In this document: one piece after another, positions 35,050 to 45,614 of the stretch
Layout: the number at the start of each line of letters is the position of its first letter
Numbering within the stretch: the first letter of the stretch is position 1
Origin: Komarekiella atlantica HA4396-MV6
Lineage (GTDB): Bacteria; Cyanobacteriota; Cyanobacteriia; Cyanobacteriales; Nostocaceae
Reading direction: 5' to 3'
DNA: 64,000 nt
Assembly (NCBI GenBank): GCA_019359395.1
Contig: JAHHHK010000011.1
Span: 62,001 to 126,000 of the forward strand
Position numbers and translations under genes: made by a program
The notes under the pieces: generated by a model
The model's database searches: none
The model's input: only the letters and a program-made list of their open reading frames with translations
Told to the model about the DNA's origin: nothing

Positions 35050-37125
35050 ATGATACCAAACTCACTAATAGACAGTCCTATAATTGCATTTACAATTCTC
35101 CTGATAGTAATTTTTACCGTACCTCCTATATTTGAACGACTCCGACTTCCTGGATTAGTGGGATTGCTTGTAGCAGGTGTAATTTTAGGACAAAACGGGC
35201 TAAAGCTATTAGATTCTGAGTCTGATACTGTCAAATTACTCTCGGATATTGGCAAAATTTATTTGATGTTCGTAGCGGGTTTAGAAATTGACTTAGAGCA
35301 ATTTCGTAAAACTAGAAATCGCTCAATTGGGTTTGGTTCTCTGACATTCATAGTACCAATGATTGCTGGCATTCTTGTAGGGCGTATATTTAATTTTGGT
35401 TGGAATGCTTCAGTCCTCATTGGTTCTTTGCTTGCCTCTCATACTCTCTTAGCATACCCAATCGTGAGTCGCTTGGGAGTTGTAACAAATGAAGCTGTAA
35501 CAGTGACAATTGGTGCAACAATTTTTACTGACACGGGTGCTTTACTAGTACTAGCAATTTGTGTTGGAATTCATGGAGGAGAATTTTCCGCCTTGAGTTT
35601 AGCGACTTTGTTGGGTGGATTAGCAATTTACTCTGCTGTTGTTTTATTTGGCTTTGACTGGGCAGGAAAAGAGTTTTTTCGTCGCTCTGGGGATGAACAA
35701 AGTAATCAGTTTTTGTTTATCTTACTAGCATTATTTTTAGCATCTGTCGGAGCGCAGGTAATTGGAGTTGAGAAAATTGTTGGTGCGTTTTTAGCAGGAT
35801 TAGCTGTCAATGATGTTCTAGGACGTAGCCCAGTCAAAGAAAAAGTTGAATTCATTGGTAGTGTATTATTTATCCCTTGTTTCTTTGTAGACATGGGATT
35901 GTTAATTAATATTCCTGCATTTATCAAAACCCTCAGTTCAATTTGGCTGACGCTAGCAATTGTAGTGGCTTTGATTGGCAGCAAATTTATAGCGGCATTT
36001 TTAGCCAAATTGTTTTACCGCTACAATACAATGGAATTCCTGACCATGTGGTCATTATCTTTACCGCAGGTAGCGGCTACACTCGCAGCAACCTTGGTTG
36101 CCTATCAAACTGAAAATCCTGCTGGTCAAAGGCTAATCAGTGAAGGTGTCTTAAACAGCGTGATTGTCCTAATGCTGGTTACTGCAATTCTCGGCCCGGT
36201 AATCACAGCTCGATTTGCTAGCGCGTTACAGCTGACGCCCACAGATATAGGAACAGATAGTCTAACAACTTGGTGGGATTATGAGACTCAGCAGGTAGAA
36301 CAACAAGATCCATTTACTGTGGTAGTGCCGGTTTATAACCCTCAAACTCAGCGCTATCTAATAGAAATGGCAGCACTTTTAGCTCGTCATGAATCTGGTC
36401 GGATTGTGCCATTAGCTATTACTAAAGCACACATCCACATGGATGATCCGCAGTTAGTCACAGCACTAGAACAAAATCAAAAAAGATTGAATTTAGCTAG
36501 AGAAATCAGTCAAGAGTTTGACGTAGAAGTATCACCTGCAATTCGGATTGATGATGATGCGGCTTTGGGAATTAGTCGTACTAGTCGAGAACAAAACTCT
36601 AGTTTAATCGTGATGGGTTGGTCGCGGACAACAGGTTTGCGTGCCCGTTTATTCGGTAGTGTAATTGATAGCGTCTTCTGGTCTTCTCACTGTCCGGTAG
36701 CAGTAACACGCTTGTTAAGTAGTCCTACAACAATTCGCAAAATTCTCGTCCCGGTCGGAGACTTAACGCGTCAAACCATAGGTGCTGTGCGGTTTGCTCA
36801 AATTTTGGCTGATGTCAATCAAGCTGAGGTGGTACTGTTACATGTATGCGATCGCAAAATACCTCAAAACTTGGTAGAAAAATTTGCATCTCAATGGACT
36901 GATATCGCTGTTAAAAGTCAGTTACAGGTGAGTACAAACATTCAAGCAATTAGGGGTGATGATGTCGCTAGAGTCATAATCCGGGAGGCTCAGGCATTTG
37001 ATTTAGTCGTTTTACGTTCTGTCCGTTATCGCACAGCAGGGGGATTAGCCGTCAGCCAAGTGACAACGCAGGTAATTAAAGAATTGAAGTGTTCAATTGT
37101 ATTGCTGGGAGAACCTAACTCGTAA
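35050..37125 (+). CDS. CPA2-type cation:proton antiporter with universal stress domains
   Basis: 691 aa. Residues about 1-395 hold 11-12 membrane helices of the NapA/KefB type, with FERLRLPGLVGLLVAGVILG, MFVAGLEIDLEQFRKTRN and LASVGAQVIGVEKIVGAFLAG. Residues about 415-690 carry two universal-stress-type halves in the cytoplasm (SSLIVMGWSRTTGLRARLFGS and KILVPVGDLTRQT). The fusion is common in cyanobacteria. It exchanges Na+ or K+ for H+ across the plasma or thylakoid membrane; the nucleotide-binding tail probably regulates it. Confidence 0.92.
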   Translation: MIPNSLIDSPIIAFTILLIVIFTVPPIFERLRLPGLVGLLVAGVILGQNGLKLLDSESDTVKLLSDIGKIYLMFVAGLEIDLEQFRKTRNRSIGFGSLTFIVPMIAGILVGRIFNFGWNASVLIGSLLASHTLLAYPIVSRLGVVTNEAVTVTIGATIFTDTGALLVLAICVGIHGGEFSALSLATLLGGLAIYSAVVLFGFDWAGKEFFRRSGDEQSNQFLFILLALFLASVGAQVIGVEKIVGAFLAGLAVNDVLGRSPVKEKVEFIGSVLFIPCFFVDMGLLINIPAFIKTLSSIWLTLAIVVALIGSKFIAAFLAKLFYRYNTMEFLTMWSLSLPQVAATLAATLVAYQTENPAGQRLISEGVLNSVIVLMLVTAILGPVITARFASALQLTPTDIGTDSLTTWWDYETQQVEQQDPFTVVVPVYNPQTQRYLIEMAALLARHESGRIVPLAITKAHIHMDDPQLVTALEQNQKRLNLAREISQEFDVEVSPAIRIDDDAALGISRTSREQNSSLIVMGWSRTTGLRARLFGSVIDSVFWSSHCPVAVTRLLSSPTTIRKILVPVGDLTRQTIGAVRFAQILADVNQAEVVLLHVCDRKIPQNLVEKFASQWTDIAVKSQLQVSTNIQAIRGDDVARVIIREAQAFDLVVLRSVRYRTAGGLAVSQVTTQVIKELKCSIVLLGEPNS

Positions 37126-37994
37126 TCTGGAAGTTAACATAACTAAAAAGAGAATCTTTCTTTTACCCTTTTACTTTTGACTTCAAGATGCTAAGACTAA
37201 CTACACCCAGCATAATCGATTAATAGCTCTGGTAAACTGCGATCGCTTTTCAGCCAATTGCTCATTGACAGGAACCGCAAAGAGCGATCGCTTTTACAGA
37301 TTTTGAGTTAAGTGATGGTTAGCATTTATTATAAATAAGATTAAAATTAAATAAATCTAAATTATTATCACTATCTATAACATAAAGGTAGGAAACTTTA
37401 TTTTTAGCCGCTACAATCTGAAATTTACCCAAAATAACCTCATTTTTAAAACTAATTTAAAGTAATTTACATACCAGGCGAGCTATGAATACCGCTCTGG
37501 AGATTTACAGCATATTTCAGGTAAATGAAGTACATAAATAAAACCCGAAACCCTGTAGAGACGTTACATGTAGAGACGTTACATGTAACGTCTCTACTTT
37601 TTATTGGAAATTTGATTTTTTAAGAGCTAGCAAATCTTGAAAATATAATTAGGAGGAACAAAGGGAAATCTGGATTCTTACCTTGCATGATATTCTGCCT
37701 AAACAAAATCAAAAGAATTAACAATCAAATCTAAGCTTTGTTCATTTTAAACGTAAATTTTATCTTATATACTTTTTATCAGTGTGGTATTCAATATTTT
37801 TTACTTTGATTTTGGTAAATTAAAGCTTTATTAAATCAAAGTATTTTAATTGATATTTAACTTAATTACAACCAAATTCTAAATGACTGTCCAGAGATAG
37901 GTATGTAGTTAGAACATATTTTTTTATTGAAAATGAAAGTATTTTTTACTTTCATTCATGTCGTTGATCTTCCTCTTATTGGAGGAATTTCACT
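37126..37994. other. 870-bp intergenic region before the 14-mer-repeat gene
   Basis: AT-rich; contains two HIP1 sites near 37240-37290 and a GTAGAGACGTTACAT repeat with a hairpin copy (37555-37597). The last 400 bp are over 70 percent A+T and presumably hold the promoter of the gene at 37995. No coding potential. Confidence 0.6.
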
Positions 37995-39047
37995 TTGAAT
38001 AATGGGAATTTCATCCTGATGGCAACTTCTGAAAATAGCAATCAAACTGCTGGATCACAAAGTACTAGCAACAATTCAAATGGTAATAATAATTTTTCTT
38101 TCAGTGATGGCAAATGGCAATCGAGTAATGGTAACACTTTAAGTAATGGCGGTGGCTTCGGTGACGCTGGTAGTGGTGAGAACTCATCCACAACCAATAA
38201 AGATGGACAGCAGGCCTACAATTATGAGCGACCACTTGATGAGCGGGCTTTAACTGATACCAATAATCCGTTTAATCAATTGATTGGAGTCGTTGGCGGT
38301 GACACCAGCGCATTAGGTGGTAGCAACCCTTTTGCAGGTGGTAGCGCATCTGGTGCTAACAATGCCAATCTCCCTGGTAACTTACCATTTGGCAACACTC
38401 CCCCCTCAAAAGAGAGTGGTAGCAACCTACCGGAAACTGGCAACGGTCTACCTATACCTTATAAAAGTGACAACTGGATATCTGATATTCAAAACTTAGA
38501 TGGTGCAAATGCTACCGATAACAGTGGTCAAGGTAACGGTAACTGGTTATATGGTAGTGACAACAAAACCGACGGTAATGGTAACTGGAACTTTGGTAGT
38601 GGCAACACAACCAACGGTAACGCTAACTGGAACTATAGTGATGGCGGCAAAACCGAAGGTAATGGCAACTGGGGCTTTGGTAACGATAACAAAACCGACG
38701 GTAATGGTAACTGGAACTTAGGCAATAACAACGACATCTTTGGTAATGCCAATACACAAACGGGTAAGAATAATGACATCCTTGGTAGTGGCAATACTGC
38801 GAATGTAAGTAACAGTAATCTGCTAGGAAACCGGATTGAAGCCAGTGGTGATGGCAAAACACTCGTTGGTAATGAAGGCTGGAATTTCTCTGTCAGTGGC
38901 GAACTGACATCGCTAGGTAGTAGTACTCCCAACCAAGCGATCGCTACTGATATCATCAGTTTACTTGGCAGTCCTGACCTTGTAACATCCGCCATATCAA
39001 ATCCAGGCTACAACAACCCAAACTATGATTTCTCTGCCACAGTCTAA
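37995..39047 (+). CDS. Gly/Asn-rich protein with nine 14-residue repeats
   Basis: 350 aa, extremely rich in Gly, Asn and Ser. TTG start with GGAGGA at 37981-37986 (8-nt gap); the first ATG is eight codons later and has no ribosome site. Residues 1-75 low-complexity, 76-115 less so (NYERPLDERALTDTNNPF), then 180-305 nine repeats of exactly 14 residues, and a C-terminal segment with ATDIISLLGSPDLV. No signal peptide, membrane helix or Cys. I do not recognise the family. Repeat spacing and the G-x6-G pattern resemble the left-handed beta-roll of YadA-type adhesin heads, but no anchor domain exists, so this is only a structural guess. Confidence 0.75.
   Translation: MNNGNFILMATSENSNQTAGSQSTSNNSNGNNNFSFSDGKWQSSNGNTLSNGGGFGDAGSGENSSTTNKDGQQAYNYERPLDERALTDTNNPFNQLIGVVGGDTSALGGSNPFAGGSASGANNANLPGNLPFGNTPPSKESGSNLPETGNGLPIPYKSDNWISDIQNLDGANATDNSGQGNGNWLYGSDNKTDGNGNWNFGSGNTTNGNANWNYSDGGKTEGNGNWGFGNDNKTDGNGNWNLGNNNDIFGNANTQTGKNNDILGSGNTANVSNSNLLGNRIEASGDGKTLVGNEGWNFSVSGELTSLGSSTPNQAIATDIISLLGSPDLVTSAISNPGYNNPNYDFSATV
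38532..38909 (+). repeat. Nine 42-bp coding repeats
   Basis: Units start at 38532 and every 42 bp, without any indel. The first five are close copies (GNGNWNFGSGNTTN, GNGNWGFGNDNKTD and similar); the last four are diverged but keep G1, mostly N2, and length. Each unit begins GGT/GGA. The order from similar to diverged suggests growth from the N-terminal side. Confidence 0.93.
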
Positions 39048-39265
39048 AACTTTCTAGCAGACCAAAGTCAGTTTTTGCATTAGTCTAGCTTGTTTGTCAA
39101 GTATAAAAGTACGGTGTGTTGCCGCAAGCGCGTAACACACCATTTCTAGTTTTTGGTGCTTAAAAAAATCTCTGCGGATACTGGGCGTTTAATGTGGTGC
39201 ATTTTCATTGACATAATTCACAAAGTATGTTGATAATTATAGTTTGTGGAAACTTTACCTCATAA

Positions 39266-40627
<1,362 letters not shown>

Positions 40628-40749
40628 GTAGAGACGCGATTAATCGCGTCTGTACAGGTGAGTTATTAGTCAGAAGTCGATAGTCATTGGCAAAGAAGAA
40701 ACAAATGACAAATGACAAATGACAAATGACAAATGACAAATGACAAATG
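40628..40749. repeat. Palindrome plus ACAAATG heptamer tract
   Basis: A GTAGAGACGCG hairpin (40628-40655) starts 1 bp after the purA stop and may end its transcript. From 40701 to 40749 the heptamer ACAAATG is repeated seven times without a break. This is the short tandem repeat type common between genes of Nostoc. Confidence 0.9.
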
Positions 40750-40772
40750 ATAACTAACAACTAACAACTCCT

Positions 40773-41381
40773 ATGGCTCTCACAGTCGAATGTCAAAAGC
40801 GACCAGAAGGTAGCAAACCCGGAGCTTTGCGCCGTTCTGGAGAAATCCCCGCCAATTTATACGGTCATAAAGGTACAGAGTCAATTTCTTTGACTATTAA
40901 TGCCAAAACCGTTGAGCGCTTGCTCAAAAAAGCTTCAGTCAACAACACCTTAATTGATTTAAACATTACTGATATACCTTGGCGGGGCAAAACCCTGCTG
41001 CGGGAACTTCAGATACATCCAGCAAAAGGTACACCTTACCACCTCAGCTTTTTTGCGGTTGCGGGTCACGGCGACACCACTGTAGAAGTACCACTGCGTT
41101 ATGTGGGAAATGCTGTTGGTGTGAAACAAGAAGGTGGTGTGTTAGACACCGTGATTACCGAATTACAGGTAAGTTGTGCGCCTGAGAACATCCCAGATGT
41201 TATTGAAATTGATGTCTCTAACTTAAATGTTGGTGACAGTTTGCACATAAATGAACTGTTATTGCCTGAAGGTGTAACAGTTTTAGCTATACCAGAGCTA
41301 GTTGTTGTTAATGTTTTACCGCCGCGAGTTTCAGAAATAGAGAGTGAAACAGCGTCTACAGATAGCGAAACAGCCTCTTAA
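40773..41381 (+). CDS. rplY: Ribosomal protein L25 (Ctc/TL5 type)
   Basis: 202 aa; binds 5S rRNA in the large subunit. N-terminal L25 domain ([22 protein letters not shown]) and C-terminal TL5/Ctc beta domain ([47 protein letters not shown]), so the long, stress-type form. Ser/Thr/Glu-rich tail. Ends 32 bp before a good terminator. Confidence 0.95.
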   Translation: MALTVECQKRPEGSKPGALRRSGEIPANLYGHKGTESISLTINAKTVERLLKKASVNNTLIDLNITDIPWRGKTLLRELQIHPAKGTPYHLSFFAVAGHGDTTVEVPLRYVGNAVGVKQEGGVLDTVITELQVSCAPENIPDVIEIDVSNLNVGDSLHINELLLPEGVTVLAIPELVVVNVLPPRVSEIESETASTDSETAS

Positions 41382-41412
41382 GCTACGTAAAGTATGTAAT
41401 GATTTTTGTGAT

Positions 41413-41438
41413 ACCAGGGGAGGACTCCTGGTTTTTTT
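41413..41438 (+). terminator. Rho-independent terminator of rplY
   Basis: ACCAGG (41413-41418) pairs with CCTGGT (41427-41432), extendable to eight pairs with one mismatch, followed by seven T. Confidence 0.88.
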
Positions 41439-41462
41439 GTATTTGAACCGCAGAGGAAAGAG

Positions 41463-43007
41463 ATGACAGAAGCAACACTTCCAGTTTTAATTCAGCAAAT
41501 GTTGCAGCCTGGATTTTATCCCCATACAGTAACAGAACCTATTCAACTAATTCAAACCCATATTTCTTATGTGCTGCTGACTGGAGATTATGCTTATAAG
41601 CTGAAGAAAGCTGTGAATTTTGGCTTTTTGGACTTTTCCAGCTTAGAGAAGCGGCAGCATTTTTGTCACGAAGAGTTGCGTTTAAATCAGCGGGGTGCAG
41701 CCGAACTGTATTTGGAAGTTTTACCTGTAACTGTGGAGGGGGAGCAATACCATTTAGAGGGAACAGAGAAGCCAGTAGAATACGTGCTGAAGATGCGCCA
41801 GTTTCCCCAAGAGTCCCTGTTTAGTACACTTTTTGAAAAAGGTAAGCTAAACGAGACACACCTAGAAGATTTAGGACGGGTGGTGGCTCAATACCATGCC
41901 GAAGCACAGACGAATGATTACATTCGGAGTTTTGGCGAAGTGCCGCAAGTCCGGGCTGCAATTGATGAAAATTATCAGCAAACTGAGAAGTATATCGGTG
42001 GCCCCCAGACGCAGGCACAATTTACAGAAACAAAGCGATATACAGATAACTTTTTTATAGAACGTCCAGAATTATTTGCTAATAGAATTCAAAATAACTA
42101 CATTCGTGAATGTCATGGAGATTTACACCTGAGAAATATTGCTCTGTGGCACGACAAAATCATGCTGTTTGATTGCATTGAGTTTAATGAGCCGTTTCGC
42201 TTTGTCGATGTGATGTATGATGTGGCGTTCACGGTGATGGATTTGGAAGCGCGACAACGCCACGACTTAGGTAATGCGTTTTTAAATTCCTATATCGAGC
42301 AAACTGGCGATTGGGAAGGCTTACAGGTACTCCCTTTGTATTTGAGTCGTCAAGCTTATGTCCGGGCAAAGGTAACTTCGTTTTTGCTAGACGATGCTAG
42401 TGTACCTGTGACAGTAAAAGAAGAGGCGACAAAAACCGCCGCTGACTATTATAAACAAGCTTGGGAGTATACTAAACCTCAAAAAGGACAACTGATTTTA
42501 ATGTCTGGGTTGTCAGGTTCGGGTAAAAGTACGACAGCACGATATTTAGCTCGTCAACTAGGAGCAATTCACGTTCGTTCTGATGCTGTACGGAAACATT
42601 TAGGGGGAATTTCCCTGTGGGAAAAAGGTGGCGATGATTTGTATACACCTGAGATGACCGAGAAAACTTATGAGCGGCTGTTGACATTGGGAATTCTACT
42701 GGCTAATCAAGGTTTTCCAGTAATTTTAGATGCTAAGTATGACCGCCAGCAGTTACGACAAGCAGCGATCGCACAAGCTAATAACCACCAACTTCCTCTG
42801 CAAATCATCAACTGCACAGCACCTTTAGAAGTTTTGCAAGAACGCCTTGCTAATCGCACTGGTGATATTGCTGATGCTACCGCCGATTTATTAGCCTCAC
42901 AACTTAAGCAAGCGGAACCTTTCACTGAGGAAGAACAACCATACGTGAAGATTTTGGATACAACTCAACCACAGCAGGCACAATTAAAAGAAGTAATTCG
43001 CCAATAG
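41463..43007 (+). CDS. APH-like kinase fused to AAA-type P-loop kinase
   Basis: 514 aa. Residues about 1-330 resemble aminoglycoside phosphotransferase-type kinases (YVLLTGDYAYKLKKAVNFGFLDFS, catalytic ECHGDLHLRNI and LFDCIEFN). Residues about 340-510 form a P-loop kinase of the zeta-toxin/polynucleotide-kinase type: LMSGLSGSGKSTTARYLA, VRSDAVRKHLGG, VILDAKYD and ERLANRTGD. The fusion is widespread in bacteria; its natural substrate is not established. Good ribosome site (AGAGGAAAG). The next gene starts 13 bp downstream and may be co-transcribed. Confidence 0.88.
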   Translation: MTEATLPVLIQQMLQPGFYPHTVTEPIQLIQTHISYVLLTGDYAYKLKKAVNFGFLDFSSLEKRQHFCHEELRLNQRGAAELYLEVLPVTVEGEQYHLEGTEKPVEYVLKMRQFPQESLFSTLFEKGKLNETHLEDLGRVVAQYHAEAQTNDYIRSFGEVPQVRAAIDENYQQTEKYIGGPQTQAQFTETKRYTDNFFIERPELFANRIQNNYIRECHGDLHLRNIALWHDKIMLFDCIEFNEPFRFVDVMYDVAFTVMDLEARQRHDLGNAFLNSYIEQTGDWEGLQVLPLYLSRQAYVRAKVTSFLLDDASVPVTVKEEATKTAADYYKQAWEYTKPQKGQLILMSGLSGSGKSTTARYLARQLGAIHVRSDAVRKHLGGISLWEKGGDDLYTPEMTEKTYERLLTLGILLANQGFPVILDAKYDRQQLRQAAIAQANNHQLPLQIINCTAPLEVLQERLANRTGDIADATADLLASQLKQAEPFTEEEQPYVKILDTTQPQQAQLKEVIRQ

Positions 43008-43020
43008 TCTTTATTACCTT

Positions 43021-43521
43021 ATGGCAGACAAAAAGAATGACTTTTTAGGTATTTCTCCAGACTTCTTTTCTCAACTGTTATTTGGGGCATTTTTAACCTT
43101 TATATTGTTGATGACAAGGTCTTCACCAGCCCTAAGCATCTTTCTGGGGATTATGGGGGGGTTCACCTTGGGCTGGATCACAAGTGCCAGCAAAAATAGC
43201 CGCCAGCCTCCATCTGTAGCCTCTTCTGATGGTGTCGATACAGGGCTAAAATACTGGTTATTTTTTATGCTTGGCTTTGTGTTTTTGGGCTATCCTGCCC
43301 CCATGAGTATCTTCCTAGGTGCTCTAGGTGCTTTGGGTGGAGGCTGGATTACTGCTTGGTGGGGCAGTAAGGAAGAAACTAGAACTCAGTTGCAAGTCGA
43401 AGAGTCAGAAAATGGCGAAGTGGAACCAATTAACCAGAGAACTACCAAACAGCAAAGAAAAGCTACCCGTCGTTACCGTCGTACTCCTGGAAGTATCAAT
43501 TTTAAGTTTTGGGAAAGGTAG
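43021..43521 (+). CDS. Hypothetical membrane protein with internal duplication
   Basis: 166 aa. Two similar hydrophobic hairpins: about 20-55 (FGAFLTFILL, SPALSIFLGIMGGFTLGWIT) and about 77-115 (FFMLGFVFLG, APMSIFLGALGALGGGWIT). The shared SIFLG-x3-G-x3-GWIT pattern shows an internal repeat. Polar, basic tail (KQQRKATRRYRR). Not assigned to a family; likely an inner-membrane protein translated with the upstream kinase. Confidence 0.68.
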   Translation: MADKKNDFLGISPDFFSQLLFGAFLTFILLMTRSSPALSIFLGIMGGFTLGWITSASKNSRQPPSVASSDGVDTGLKYWLFFMLGFVFLGYPAPMSIFLGALGALGGGWITAWWGSKEETRTQLQVEESENGEVEPINQRTTKQQRKATRRYRRTPGSINFKFWER

Positions 43522-43523
43522 GG

Positions 43524-43580
43524 ATTGGGAATTGGGGATTGGGGACTGGGGACTGGGGATTGGGGATTGGGGATTGGGAC
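43524..43580. repeat. GGGGATT/GGGGACT heptamer tract
   Basis: Seven or more tandem heptamers (TTGGGGA, CTGGGGA). The complementary form CCCCAGT/CCCCAAT occurs at about 18483-18530, 46498-46605 and 54222-54297, and the same strand form at 61815-61850. Typical short tandem repeats of Nostoc; not coding. Confidence 0.9.
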
Positions 43581-43624
43581 GATAAGTAAGTAGGCATAGT
43601 TAACATAAAATAACATCCTAGTTC

Positions 43625-43735
43625 GTAGTGAGCGATTTATCGCTCAAAACAAGGATTATCAGGACTAAAGTCCCGACCCTTCGGGTTCGTTAGTCGCTCA
43701 TGGGGGAAACCCCCAAGACCGCGCTAACTCACTAC
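43625..43735. repeat. Hairpin cluster bounded by GTAGTGAG/CTCACTAC
   Basis: Ends form an 8-bp inverted repeat (43625-43632 and 43728-43735). Inside are four separate small stems: GAGCGATttATCGCTC, GGACTaaAGTCC, GACCCttcGGGTTC and GGGGGaaaCCCCC. It is AT-flanked and sits between genes, like a small non-autonomous repeat element. Confidence 0.8.
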
Positions 43736-43832
43736 AAGCTTTAATTTATTTACGCCTAGCTACTTATTAGATAGGTGAACAAGAGTAATTGTTAGTTACA
43801 TTCCCCACTCTGCTGCTCCCTCAATTTCTAGT

Positions 43833-44624
43833 ATGTTTTTATATCTCTCCAAATTACTGCCACTATTCTTTTACCCGTTGGGACTAGCTTGCGTGAGTTT
43901 GGTAGTGGCATTAATAACATTGTGGAAACGACCGCGCATTGCGACGATCGCAATTACCCTATCGTTAACTTTACTCCTATGTTGCAGTAATGCTTGGCTA
44001 GCTAAATCACTGGTGCGATCGCTAGAATGGCAAAATCTCCCACCTACTCAAATGCCAAATGCCGAAGCAATTGTAGTTTTGGGTGGCGCAACTAAATCAG
44101 CTTTCCCTCCAAGACCTACGGTTGATTTAAGTGAATCGGGCGATCGCGTAATTTACGCCGCGCAGCTATATCGCCAAAAAAAAGCTCCGATAATCATTTT
44201 GAGTGGGGGCCGCATTGATTGGCGTGGTGGCGGTTCACCAGAGTCGGCAGATATGGCAAATATTCTCACATCTCTTGGGATTCCATCTGAGGCAATTATC
44301 CAAGAACCTGACTCACTCAACACTTATCAAAATGCTCTAAATGTCCAGAAAATTCTAGTATCTCGTGGAATTCGCCAAGTGTTGTTAGTAACTTCAGCAA
44401 TGCACATGCCGCGATCGCTTAAAATTTTCCAACGTCAAGGTATTAATGCCATTCCTGCACCTACTGACTTTCTCGTCAGTCAAGGTGAACTACAAGAAAT
44501 TGGCAGCACGCCCAAAGCCGCTATACTAAATTTATTACCTGATACTGACAACTTACACCAATTTACCACCGCTTTAAAAGAGTACATTGGTACTTTTATA
44601 TATCGCTTGCGCGGTTGGCTTTAA
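43833..44624 (+). CDS. YdcF/ElyC-type DUF218 membrane protein
   Basis: 263 aa. Two N-terminal membrane helices (about 5-28 and 35-55), then a DUF218 domain: AIVVLGGATKSAFPPRPTVDLSESGDRVIYAAQLY, IIILSGGRIDWRG, ESADMANILTSLGIP, QEPDSLNTYQNA and VTSAMHMPRSLKIFQRQG. E. coli ElyC of this family affects envelope and lipid-carrier metabolism. The catalytic role is not established. Confidence 0.9.
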   Translation: MFLYLSKLLPLFFYPLGLACVSLVVALITLWKRPRIATIAITLSLTLLLCCSNAWLAKSLVRSLEWQNLPPTQMPNAEAIVVLGGATKSAFPPRPTVDLSESGDRVIYAAQLYRQKKAPIIILSGGRIDWRGGGSPESADMANILTSLGIPSEAIIQEPDSLNTYQNALNVQKILVSRGIRQVLLVTSAMHMPRSLKIFQRQGINAIPAPTDFLVSQGELQEIGSTPKAAILNLLPDTDNLHQFTTALKEYIGTFIYRLRGWL

Positions 44625-44744
44625 TCAAGTTAAGAGTTAAGAGTTGTGAGTTATTAATTATTAGATGCGCTAATTTACTGAATGCAAAACTTAGCTTTTC
44701 AAGTTCAAAATTCCTAATTCCTAACTTTTAACTCAATTAATATT

Positions 44745-44966
44745 ATGTCTCAAAATTTACCTTATATTCTTCCAGTTCCTCAACCCCAAGCTGAGGAAAC
44801 CTTTGCCACTCACCAAACAACCCACCAGTTTTATCAAGAAGTTAAAACGCGCTCAGAGTTTCAACGTTACTGTGAATGGTATTACACAACAGCAGAACGC
44901 AACCGCCAAGATTTAGAAAAAATGCGCGGCGAGCTGAATATTTTTCAGTGGTTTCGCCGCCGATGA
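44745..44966 (+). CDS. Small conserved hypothetical protein
   Basis: 73 aa, soluble, Gln- and charge-rich (HQFYQEVKTRSEFQRYCEWYYTTAERNRQDLEKMRGELNIFQWFRRR). Helical second half. Similar short proteins occur in other filamentous cyanobacteria, as far as I recall, with no known role. Converges on ftrV with a 4-bp gap. Confidence 0.68.
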   Translation: MSQNLPYILPVPQPQAEETFATHQTTHQFYQEVKTRSEFQRYCEWYYTTAERNRQDLEKMRGELNIFQWFRRR

Positions 44967-44970
44967 ATGT

Positions 44971-45192
44971 TCAGATAATTTCTAACTCAGTCTCACGCAA
45001 ATGAGCTTTAAATTTTTTACTGAACTTGACTAAAATTGGCAGGTTAGCGCTTACAGGTCTACCTTGCCATTCTGTGGCAATACCTGCGACTTCGCCTTCT
45101 TCACCTTTGAGGTCAAAACCCTGACCTTTATGCTCAGGATGATGGTAAACTATTACCGAATCTTTAACGCGGACGCGATCGCCAACTTTCAT
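44971..45192 (-). CDS. ftrV: Ferredoxin-thioredoxin reductase, variable chain
   Basis: 73 aa from MKVGDRVRVKDSV; the frame extends 11 codons upstream but the family begins here. SH3-like beta-barrel that holds the catalytic subunit (FtrC, not in the window) and passes light-derived electrons to thioredoxins. Family marks: VIVYHHPEHKGQGFDLKGEEGEV, TEWQGRPVSANLPILVKFSKKFKAHLRE. Confidence 0.95.
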   Translation of the reverse strand: MKVGDRVRVKDSVIVYHHPEHKGQGFDLKGEEGEVAGIATEWQGRPVSANLPILVKFSKKFKAHLRETELEII

Positions 45193-45338
45193 AACAACAT
45201 TCACACCTAACTTTTGTTTTTCCACAAGTATCGCTATAAAATAGACGATTAAACCGCCTAGGATTGGATGTAATCAACCATTTATTAACATTTCAAGGGG
45301 CGCGACGACGCACTGAACCTTTCAAATCCAGGCACGTT

Positions 45339-45614
45339 TTAGCCATCAGTGCCAACTTCGATAAGTTTTTTACTAGATTCTTTTTTTTGGTTCTCAAGAG
45401 TGTTAGGCTTCACTTCATTATTGAAAAAATTCCTTAATAAGAGTGAATTATATTTGTACAATTGACTCCATATAGCTAGTCCACAATTGTCAGTATATCT
45501 GGCAAAACTAACGTGTTTAGCCATCAACATTTCTTGGTTTGCAGTTAGTTTTATGTGAGTATTAATTGACGTATACAAGCCTGACACCTCTAGAAAATCA
45601 TTAATATCATACAA
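45339..45614 (-). CDS. Hypothetical ORF
   Basis: 91 codons from ATG; AT-rich codon use, one Cys, mixed helical sequence (LTANQEMLMAKHVSFARYTDN, LLLRNFFNNEV) and a Lys/Glu-rich tail. No known motif, no clear ribosome site. It could be a small orphan gene or chance. Confidence 0.3.
   Translation of the reverse strand: MYDINDFLEVSGLYTSINTHIKLTANQEMLMAKHVSFARYTDNCGLAIWSQLYKYNSLLLRNFFNNEVKPNTLENQKKESSKKLIEVGTDG

Noticed and set aside
38317-38995. Alternate frames over the 14-mer repeat gene
   Set aside because: The repeat keeps other frames open; only the annotated frame has a ribosome site, constant Gly spacing and non-repeat ends.
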